Below, piece by piece: positions 54,951 through 62,351 of a DNA stretch of 64,000 nucleotides (positions within the stretch are counted from its first letter, which is position 1; each line of letters starts with the position of its first letter). Source of the DNA: Bog-473 sp963725895 (GTDB taxonomy: Bacteria > Actinomycetota > Acidimicrobiia > Acidimicrobiales > RAAP-2); assembly GCA_963725895.1 (NCBI GenBank), contig CAVSAJ010000003.1, positions 930,001 to 994,000 of the forward strand. The letters run 5' to 3'. A model generated the notes under the pieces. The model ran no database searches. It was not told the DNA's origin and worked only from the letters and a program-made list of their open reading frames with translations. The position numbers were made by a program, and so were the translations under genes.

Positions 54951-55350
54951 GGCCACCTCCTTTGCCAATCGGTCCATGAGACCTCCACGGTTCGCCCGGA
55001 GAGCAAGGCCCTCGGCGCGGACTTCGAGGGCCAGGGCGACGAGCGCCCGGGCCAACGGTCGCAGTGCCTCGGCCGAGGGCGCCGAGCCGCCGGTTCGGTG
55101 CCCACGCTCGCGGATGGCGGGGGACCAGGTCGGCCGGGTCCCCCGCATGTGGGGGACGGGCCGGTGCGGGCGATGTCCTCGCCTCGCGGATGGCGGGGGT
55201 CATGCGGGGGACCGCACTCGGGGTCGGGAGTTGTCCCACGTCGTTCGGTCCCCCGACCTCGCGGATGGTGGAGGCGTTGTGCAGGTGCGGCGTTCCGGGT
55301 GTCCCCGGCTCCAGTCGGCCGGTTCTCGGCGTGTTGGCTGGCGGCGTGGC
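54951..55350. repeat. Gap with three direct repeats upstream of the recombinase
   Basis: The sequence CTCGCGGATGGCGGGGG occurs at 55107 and 55183, and CTCGCGGATGGTGGAGG at 55258, a period of 75-76 bases. The repeats lie 160-310 bases upstream of the recombinase start. Several reading frames are open across the gap but no complete small gene is certain. One, on the minus strand near 54990-55100, encodes a helical stretch (ALVALALEVRAEGLALRANR) that would run into the recombinase in another frame. The repeats may be operator or crossover-accessory sites. Confidence 0.5.
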
Positions 55351-57067
55351 TCACTGGCGCCCGCTTTCGATGCGACCAAGCCGCTCGGCCACGAGGGCCA
55401 GCGAGTCCCCGAGCTCGGGCGGGAGCGCCGGGGCCTGCTGCGTGGGGACGAGCTCCCCGTCGCAGAGCGGGCAGCGGGCCGGTCCGCCGTAGCGGCGCTG
55501 TTCGGGGTCGTCGTGGCGCTCGATGGCGCAGTCGACGCAGACCACCAGGTGCTGGGCGTCGTAGTCCGCTTCCAGCGCGGCCCGCGAGGTGGCGAGGCGC
55601 CGATGCAGTGGCAGGGCCCGGAGCGCGTCGGCGACAGCGGCGTCGCGGCGAGCCTCGTAGTCGAGCGCCGCCTCAGCTGCTGCCGAGCGGGCGTCGGGTC
55701 CTGGCTCACGCTCGAGGCGCCAGGCCCGCACAAGCGTCCCGGCGGCGAGGTCGGCGGCCGGTCGGCGCAGGCGCGGGTCGTTGGCGTTCTCGGCCGCCCG
55801 GTCGAGCAGTCTGGTGGCCTGTTCGGCCCACATGCTCCGGTACAGGGCGCGCCATCTCGACACCACGTGTGCTGGTGGGGGCGGCCAGCCGGAGCGTCCG
55901 TCGCCCTCGACCCACCAGGCATGCGTGGTCGTCACCAGGTCGAGGTGCTGGGCGGCCCACTCCTCCTTGACCGAGGGGTTGTAGGGCAACACCTGGTCGA
56001 AGAGGAACCGCACCGCGGCCGCGGCCTCGTCATCGTCCATGGCGTCGGCCAGCCGTTCACTGTCGGCGGCCAGGGGGTGAATGGCCTGGAGCTGGCGGTA
56101 CTGCTCGTCGGCGGCGCGTTGCGCCCGCACGGTGGCCACCAGGCGCCGGTACGTTCGCACGTCGGCCGAGAGCAGCGAAGAGCAGCGTGCTCGGTGCGTC
56201 TGCCGCCGAGGTGCGCCACACGGGCGCGGACAGCGCCTCTTCGGGTGCCGACACACAGGCGCAGGCGGCCACCACCGGCTCCCAGGCGGTGGGGTCCTCG
56301 TCGCCGTAGTAGCTCGGGCGCGGCCGGGCGCGCTCGAGGTTGGCCAGGAACCGGGTGACCCGGGCGTCCGAGGTCGTGAGCAGCAGCAGGGCGGGACAGC
56401 CCGGATGCCGGTTCCACCAGGCCCGGTCCGACGCGTAGTCCCGATGGCGGGCCACCTTGGCGGCCAGGCGCCGCTGGTCCATGGTGGCGAAGTCGATCTC
56501 GACGAACGCCCCGGCCCGGCCCGGCTCGCCGTCGACGTCGAGGGTGACCTCCATGTGGGCGTCGGGCCGGAGGTGCTTGGCCCGGCCGAGGGAGGGGGAC
56601 CACTCCTCCCAGGCCGTCTCGTCCCGACGCCACGAGCAGTCGGTCAGCCCGACGTGGGGTCCCAGGTCGACCAGGGCCACGTAGAGGCCGGCGATGGCGG
56701 CGCTGTGGCGCAAGAACAGCGGGTTCGGGGCCGCCTTGCCCGGCGCCGGCGAGGTGCCCTCGACCAGCTGGGCGCCGCGGCGGGTGAGCCACCAGAAGAA
56801 CGGCGCCGAGCCCGACGCGGCGTAGGGCCGGGTGCGCTCCACTACGCCGGCGTCCCGGAGGCGCGACAGCCGGTAGTCGACGGTGCGCTCCGGGCGTCGG
56901 ACCAGCGTGATCAGCTGCGGCGTGGTCAGCACCCGGTGGGTCTGGAGCAGCGCCAGCAGCACGTGGTCGAGCGAGGTCAGACGATCGGCGACCGACCGTG
57001 CACTTCGACGGCCCCCGGCCGCCCCCGCCGCCCAGGCGGGATGACCAGAAGCAACTGCAGACATCAT
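55351..57067 (-). CDS. Replication-relaxation family protein with zinc ribbon, frame broken
   Basis: From the ATG at 57065-57067, residues 20-~110 are a winged helix: LDHVLLALLQTHRVLTTPQL, TLVRRPERTVDYRLSRLRDA and FWWLTRRGAQL. A nuclease-like part with GAFVEIDFATMDQRRLAAKV follows, the usual shape of replication-relaxation proteins of actinobacterial plasmids and conjugative elements. The frame shifts near 56170 (TLLFAALG then DVRTYRRLVATVRAQ). The C-terminal part is helical and ends in a zinc ribbon (CVDC and CPLC). About 570 residues; family members are usually shorter, so the zinc-ribbon half may also be a separate gene. It belongs to the element with the recombinase. Confidence 0.7.
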
Positions 57068-57463
57068 CCCTACAGTCGCCGACAGCGGGGGACCACGGAT
57101 CTGTGCCCTGACCGGCACCTTCGTGAGATCCGACCTCGCGGTTCGGAGATGGACCGATCCGCGAGGTGCGGGAGACAGCTGAAGTCGCGTTGGCAGGCGC
57201 GAGCAGAGGCCTCCGGTGACCGACCGGGACGGGATTCGGGGGTTGGGTAGTCGGACATGGGGATGTGCCCACGACCGGGAAGCGCGCCACTCTGGACCGA
57301 GCAGGAGACCTCGATCGCGCCCAGAAGTCAAGGGGTTCTCCGAAGAAAATCTCGACTTTCTTCCGCCACCGGTCCCATCCCACGGCCGCTGAGCAGGGAG
57401 ATTGGTCGTCCGTTGGGCTACGGTAACGGCGGACGGCAACCCGAGTTCTGAGGAGGGAAGGGC
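57068..57463. other. Divergent intergenic region
   Basis: These 396 bases separate the replication-relaxation gene from a hypothetical gene on the other strand. I see no gene, RNA or strong hairpin. The region is expected to carry both promoters and possibly the boundary of the tRNA-Val element. Confidence 0.45.
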
Positions 57464-58030
57464 GTGTTCAACATCCTCGCTGCGCGCTTGAAACACAGCA
57501 CGGTTGGCGAGATGGTCATGAATGCCGCGGCTGAGCAAGCGGGCATCGATCTGGTCGGCGATGATGAGGACGGGATGCTTTACCCCGTCTACGAGCCTGG
57601 AGCCCAAGGCGGAGCACGTAGCGAGCCTGACGACGGGAGCAACTGCCACCTGGTCGAGGTGACCGGCATCACCTTGCTCGACAGCTTCGGCGCCAAGGAA
57701 AGCAGGCTCTTTCACCTTTACAACTCACGCGTCTCCGCGCTGATCACCGACTCGAGAGTCGTTATTCTGTGCGAGAAGTGGCGAACGGCACCGAGTGCAC
57801 ACGTGCTCATGGGGCACGTGCGCCACAACTGGCTTCAGGCCGTGGGTTGGGGGCGCCAAGGACCGTTTGGCTCGAAACAACTCCGCATCGTCTGTATCGA
57901 CGGCATGGGGCCCGACAAGAAGCGCCAAGTCAAGCTCGATTTGTCGCTTGGTCGGGGAGTCGATGGCCGGGCGCTCGTCGACGAGATCGCGGCGCGCGCT
58001 GCGAGGTACTACCTGATGTCTCGGCCGTGA
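57464..58030 (+). CDS. Hypothetical protein
   Basis: GAGGAGGGAAGG just before the GTG at 57464 is a good ribosome site. The 188-residue protein has a short helical start (VFNILAARLKHSTVGEMVMN), a conserved-looking core HLVEVTGITLLDSFGAKESR, LFHLYNSRVSALITDSRVVILCEKW and a C-terminal helix VDGRALVDEIAARAARYYLM. The alternation of strands around IVCIDGMGPDKKRQVKLDLS suggests a PH-like barrel. No family is recognised with certainty. It lies beside the mobile element and is less GC-rich than its neighbours. Confidence 0.65.
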   Translation: MFNILAARLKHSTVGEMVMNAAAEQAGIDLVGDDEDGMLYPVYEPGAQGGARSEPDDGSNCHLVEVTGITLLDSFGAKESRLFHLYNSRVSALITDSRVVILCEKWRTAPSAHVLMGHVRHNWLQAVGWGRQGPFGSKQLRIVCIDGMGPDKKRQVKLDLSLGRGVDGRALVDEIAARAARYYLMSRP

Positions 58031-58240
58031 ATTGAACGGCGAGCAGTTGGCAGGCTTCCGAGCGTTGGCGGAGGGCAGGGGCGCTCCGATCACCCGAGGA
58101 AACTGGCTTTACCAGAAGCCGCCCGTGTGTCAACGAGTCAACTTCGAGACCGTGTACTCTCTCGATCCCGGTGCTGGCGCCACGGGAGACACGCGTGCCG
58201 AGGCCTCTGGTGAAGAGCCAAGAATTTGAAGCCACGGTCA

Positions 58241-58932
58241 ATGCCAGTGCGGTTCCGCCCTCGTGTGAGGTTCGAGTTAGTAGCTCTCGTGGTATCGGCG
58301 TTTGCTGTCGTACTCGCAGGCTGCTCGTCGGGCAGCCCAGGCGGCCGCAGCGTGGATGCGACATCCACCACAACGATTGCGAGGAGCACCGGCAACACGG
58401 GATCGGGCTCCTGGTCGAGCGGCGTTCACGTGACCTCCGGCGCACTCGACCAGGTCTCTTGTGCGTCCTCTTCGTTCTGCGTGGCTGTAGACGACCTCGG
58501 CGATGCATACACCTACGAGAACGGCAAATGGTCGAGCGGCGATCAAGTTGATAGCGCTGCCGCCGCCAACGGCTACCTTTTCGGCGGCGTCCGTGTCCGT
58601 CGTCGTCGTTCTGCATGGCGGTGTTCGAAGGCGATGGCGACGCCTACACGTACTCGGACGGCACGTGGTCGAGTGGCGTCCAAGTCAGCAGCGGCGGCGG
58701 CCTCGCGGGTGTCTCGTGTGCGTCGTCGTCGTTCTGCATGGCAGTGGACAACAGTGGGAATGCCTACACGTACTCGGATGGCACCTGGTCGAGTGCCGAT
58801 GAGGTTGAAGACTACGGTGGCGGCGCCTATAGCCTCACGGGCGTCTCATGTCCGTCATCGTCGTTCTGTATAGGAGTAGACAACGAAGCGCACGAGTACA
58901 CTAGACAGAAGGCGAATGTCTGCGCGGCTTAA
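58241..58932 (+). CDS. Repeat lipoprotein (beta-propeller-like), frame broken
   Basis: The ATG at 58241 (an in-frame TTG lies at 58226) starts a signal peptide ending in the lipobox VVLAGCSSG. A Ser/Thr-rich linker leads to repeats of about 40 residues, each with VSCASSSFCVAVDDLGDAYT-like sequence: two cysteines five residues apart, an aromatic AYTY and WSSG. Four repeats are visible; the frame changes near 58580 between repeats one and two. The pattern is typical of actinobacterial secreted proteins with propeller-type repeats, whose ligands are unknown. The end QKANVCAA is abrupt, so the protein may be truncated compared with paralogues. Confidence 0.75.
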
Positions 58933-58941
58933 GCGGACCTC

Positions 58942-59193
58942 CTAACCCAACCCCCGCTCCCAATCCGCGTACGCCCGTGCTCGCGCTCTGCGGCGACGGA
59001 CGCTCAGATACGTGAAGAAGGCGGATACCACCGCGAAACCTGCTGCTCCGGAAACCGCGTGGCCAGCGTTGAGTCCGACCACCATCGACGCCACTAGCCA
59101 GCCCACGAAGGCCGCAACGGCGTCGATCGACACCCACGCAACGGGGTGCCTGTCGTACCACTTCAATCCTTGTGGGCCCGCGTCGGCAGCCAC
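58942..59193 (-). CDS. Small two-helix membrane protein
   Basis: The GTG at 59191-59193 gives an 83-residue protein: a short start, PVAWVSIDAVAAFVGWLVAS and AVSGAAGFAVVSAFFTYLSV as two helices, and a strongly basic end RRRRARARAYADWERGLG. It resembles small actinobacterial membrane proteins of unknown function. An upstream in-frame stretch is open but has no membrane or protein-like character. It converges on the lipoprotein gene and is divergent from the secreted protein at 59293. Confidence 0.55.
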   Translation of the reverse strand: MAADAGPQGLKWYDRHPVAWVSIDAVAAFVGWLVASMVVGLNAGHAVSGAAGFAVVSAFFTYLSVRRRRARARAYADWERGLG

Positions 59194-59292
59194 GCTACGC
59201 AGGATACCAACGGCCACCAGATGTTCCAAGGTTCGTTCACGCGCCTCGCACCGAACCGCCACGAGTCCGAACAGTCGGGCTACCGTGTCGCC

Positions 59293-59922
59293 GTGAGGCG
59301 GTGGTTCATGGTGATGGCGTGGATCGGCGTCACCGCGATCGTCGGGCTTGGCGTCGCGGAGCCGGCCGGTGCCATCACGAAGGCTCAACTCCAATCGAAG
59401 GCGCTCTCTTTGTCGAATCTGCCCACCGGTTGGAACGTCGACAACAGCCACTCTGGAGGCGGAGGCTCTGTGTCAGGAGGCTGCCTGACGGGGATCAAGA
59501 AGCCTCCTAAGAAGAAGGGTGACGTGAAGGCCGCCGTCCAGTACGAGGATGGACAGCTGCCCGAACTAGACGAGACGCTCGCCGCAGGTCCGGGGATTCC
59601 CGCCGACTACGGCGAGATCAACCACATATTTCGTTCGTGCAAGCACCTCACCATCTCTGAGAGCGGCAAGACCATCCCGGTGACCATCGGTGCGATGTCC
59701 TTCCCGCGACTCGGCAACGCGACGAGAGCGTACGGGGCCACAATCAGCGTCGACGGCGTCAACGCAGGATTCGACTTCGTCATCTTCCGGGTAGGGTCGA
59801 TTCTGGGCCTGATGTATTACGCGGACATCGGTCAGCCCGATCCGAGCCAGCTCCAAGGCTTCGTCAGCGAGGCGGTCAACAAGGTCGAAGGGAAGCCCGC
59901 GGGGCCGGCGGTCTCGACCTAA
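59293..59922 (+). CDS. Secreted protein of unknown function
   Basis: The GTG at 59293 gives VRRWFMVMAWIGVTAIVGLG followed by an AXA-type cleavage site (EPAGA), a clear signal peptide. The mature 180 residues begin ITKAQLQSKALSLSNLPTGW, then GGGGSVSGGCLTGIKK, a paired cysteine region (CLTG with SCKHLTIS) and a strand-rich end AGFDFVIFRVGSILGLMYYA. The LPTGW start is common to secreted actinobacterial proteins of unknown function. One disulphide outside the cell is likely. No enzymatic motif is seen. Confidence 0.75.
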   Translation: MRRWFMVMAWIGVTAIVGLGVAEPAGAITKAQLQSKALSLSNLPTGWNVDNSHSGGGGSVSGGCLTGIKKPPKKKGDVKAAVQYEDGQLPELDETLAAGPGIPADYGEINHIFRSCKHLTISESGKTIPVTIGAMSFPRLGNATRAYGATISVDGVNAGFDFVIFRVGSILGLMYYADIGQPDPSQLQGFVSEAVNKVEGKPAGPAVST

Positions 59923-59983
59923 TGGCCATCGAGCTGGCGGGCGGGCTATGCGACCGAAAGTTTCGGCGCAATCGAGTGCGGCA

Positions 59984-62071
59984 CTACTGACGGACGAGCA
60001 CCCGGTCGGGGTGCTTCCGAACCCCCGGACGCCCTTCCGTCACAGGCTCGTCACGGCTGCGGGACGGTCGTCCCGGGAAGGCGAGACCGGCCAGCAGGCA
60101 AAGCTGAGCGGCAAGGATCAACCAGCTTGACCACTTGGCCTGCACGGCGATGTGCAACCACCAGGTGAGCCAGAAAGAAAGCGCGCAGACCGAGGCCAAC
60201 CGCCACCAGGGCAGACGCGCCGCAGCGATGGGGAGCAGGGCCAGGGCCGGGGCAATGAAGTAGGGGAACAATTCGGGCTCGAAGACCCTGAAGGCAAAGA
60301 GCACGGCCACCGTCCAGATCACCATCGCTGCGCCCTGCCGTCGGCTCGGGGGCAAGGCGCGGGCCAAGACAAGAGCAGCGGGTACGGCGAGCAGCGCGAC
60401 CGCTGATCGGACGTATGCCGCCACGCCGGGGTCGAAGTTCCAGGTGGGGCTGATGTACCCGAAGACGTCATAGACCTTCTGGTGGAGCAGTTGGGGCAAC
60501 GTCGCGCTCGGATCAGCGATGGCGGGCACCAACAAAAAGGCCAGCGGCACCGCGACGGCGGGTCCGAGGACGGTCAGCCATTGTCGGCGCGTGAGAAAGA
60601 CGAACGCGATCGGTAGTGCCAAAAAGGCGAAGGGCTGAAAGGCAAGGGCGACCCCCAGCCACCATCCGGTAGCCCGTGCGCGTCCATCGAAGGCAGCGGC
60701 AATCCCATACAGCATCGCTCCGAGGGCGATGAGATCCTCGGGGTGCCCGCTCAGGGGGATCGGAGGCAGCGTGATCGCCATCGCGCCGAGGACAGCCAGG
60801 CGGCGACGGATGTCGGTGACGCCCATGCCGCCCAGCCATCGGTCGCACGCACAGATCGGCAGCGCCATGCCACCCAGGTAGAGCGGACCCGCGACCAAGA
60901 ACGCGGTCGGGTAGAGGACCGCACTCGGATACGGAAACGACAAGCCGGAGGCCAGTCGGGCAATCGGCGCCATGATCACCTGCAGAGCGGGCGCGGTTTC
61001 GAGTGTTCGGTCGAGCACGTAAATGTGTCCATAACCGCCTGCGAAGGTCATGTACATCGCGTCCGCCCAGTTCTGCCAGAAGTCCCCGAACGACGCGACC
61101 CCCCACCACTCGCCGAAACCTCGCATCACTGTCGAATCGAGCATGGTGAAGGCCACCGCTCCCACCACCGCCACGACGGACACGCCGAGCGCCACCTTCC
61201 GGCGGGCAAAGGCCTGGGTCACTGCCGCGATCGGCCCGCGCCAGCTCCCTCGGCGGCGGGCGCACGCGACGACGCTCCAGCCGACGACCGCGAGGACGCA
61301 CAGCCAGAACACGATCCATTCGACGTCGGCGCCGCCGCTCGAGACGGGCACGCCCTCCGACGGGATGCTGGCGTACTGCTGCTGGGCAGGAGCCACGGCG
61401 AGGAGGGGATCGATGCTCGTGGTGGACGGCGAGCTCACTTGGATGAGCACCGCGACGTTGCCTCGGACGAACGCCTCGACGAGGGCGCCTCTCAGTTGTG
61501 CGTCCTGCTTGAATCCACACCTGCCCGAGGCCGAATCGGGTATGCCAGCGATGCGGGACGGCGATCCGGTCGGGAACCCGCCGGCGGACCCGCAGAGGTC
61601 GGCGGCGTCTCCGACCGGGTTCTGGAGGCGGACCCTCGGCAGGGAGGTCGACGAGACGAGCGTGATCAGCAGGCCGTACTGGTGCGTGATCCATTCCCAC
61701 CGGGCTGCGGCGACGTTCGTGCCGACCGCCGGGCCGGCCAGGCGATCGATGTTCCGTCGCAAAGTGTTGACGTATGACTGAGTCTCGGCCGCGGGAAACG
61801 CCTGCCAGCGCACCCCCGGATTCGGCGTCATGAACGGGATCAACAGGGGGTCGCCGGCGGCGACTGCACCGCAATCGGGTGGACACTGCGGCGCCCGAGA
61901 CGTGGCGCCGGCGGCTGACGACGCGGGGATCCCGAGGACCACCAGCGGGATCGCGATGCACCCGGCAACCAGCAGCGCGGTGATCGGCCGGGTGCGGAGT
62001 GAGGCCGTTCGGACTGCTGCTCGGGCACGAATGGCGATGACCGCCCTGCCTCTGCTGGAGGACGGCGTCAT
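59984..62071 (-). CDS. Large polytopic membrane protein with extracytoplasmic N-terminal domain
   Basis: From the ATG at 62069-62071 the 695-residue intact protein has one N-terminal helix (PITALLVAGCIAIPLVVLGI). An extracytoplasmic domain of about 190 residues with several cysteines (CPPDCGAVA, ADLCGSAG, SGRCGFKQ) follows, then from about residue 270 ten or more helices. The arrangement (a long loop after the first cytoplasmic turn, SFGDFWQNWADAMYMTFAGG, PLSGHPEDLIALGAMLYG) resembles membrane glycosyltransferases of the GT-C type, though I cannot name the acidic catalytic motif with confidence. It may act in envelope polysaccharide synthesis. It ends about 60 bases from the secreted-protein gene. 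Confidence 0.65.
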   Translation of the reverse strand: MTPSSSRGRAVIAIRARAAVRTASLRTRPITALLVAGCIAIPLVVLGIPASSAAGATSRAPQCPPDCGAVAAGDPLLIPFMTPNPGVRWQAFPAAETQSYVNTLRRNIDRLAGPAVGTNVAAARWEWITHQYGLLITLVSSTSLPRVRLQNPVGDAADLCGSAGGFPTGSPSRIAGIPDSASGRCGFKQDAQLRGALVEAFVRGNVAVLIQVSSPSTTSIDPLLAVAPAQQQYASIPSEGVPVSSGGADVEWIVFWLCVLAVVGWSVVACARRRGSWRGPIAAVTQAFARRKVALGVSVVAVVGAVAFTMLDSTVMRGFGEWWGVASFGDFWQNWADAMYMTFAGGYGHIYVLDRTLETAPALQVIMAPIARLASGLSFPYPSAVLYPTAFLVAGPLYLGGMALPICACDRWLGGMGVTDIRRRLAVLGAMAITLPPIPLSGHPEDLIALGAMLYGIAAAFDGRARATGWWLGVALAFQPFAFLALPIAFVFLTRRQWLTVLGPAVAVPLAFLLVPAIADPSATLPQLLHQKVYDVFGYISPTWNFDPGVAAYVRSAVALLAVPAALVLARALPPSRRQGAAMVIWTVAVLFAFRVFEPELFPYFIAPALALLPIAAARLPWWRLASVCALSFWLTWWLHIAVQAKWSSWLILAAQLCLLAGLAFPGRPSRSRDEPVTEGRPGVRKHPDRVLVRQ

Positions 62072-62317
62072 CCGGCAGACGCTATCGCCGTCGCTGACGC
62101 CGAACCTCGGGGCGTGCCCCCGGGTTGGCGCGACGCTGCCTCTCCGAACTGGACGAACCGACGAGTCCCCGGGGGCAACGCGGATTGTGAAAATCGAGCC
62201 AAATCCTGCCAAAGGAACCTCTCCCAAACGATCACTTGCATGGGCCGTCCAGAAGTCTTATGGTTCACCAGGGGTTGCGTCTAGCCCTAAATACGAGTTG
62301 GCGAAATTTGGCGATTT

Positions 62318-62334
62318 GTGCGGTGTTTCCGCAC
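62318..62334 (+). promoter_or_regulatory. Hairpin in leader of the surface-repeat gene
   Basis: GTGCGG and CCGCAC form a perfect 6-base-pair stem around a five-base loop, just upstream of the first possible start at 62352. It lies in a locally A/T-rich stretch (62270-62320) and could be part of the leader RNA; no known riboswitch consensus is matched. Confidence 0.35.
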
Positions 62335-62351
62335 CCGGGGACGGGGGTTCA

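Noticed and set aside
58032..58229. Small plus-strand open frame before the repeat lipoprotein
   Set aside because: No ribosome site and composition unlike a protein; treated as intergenic.
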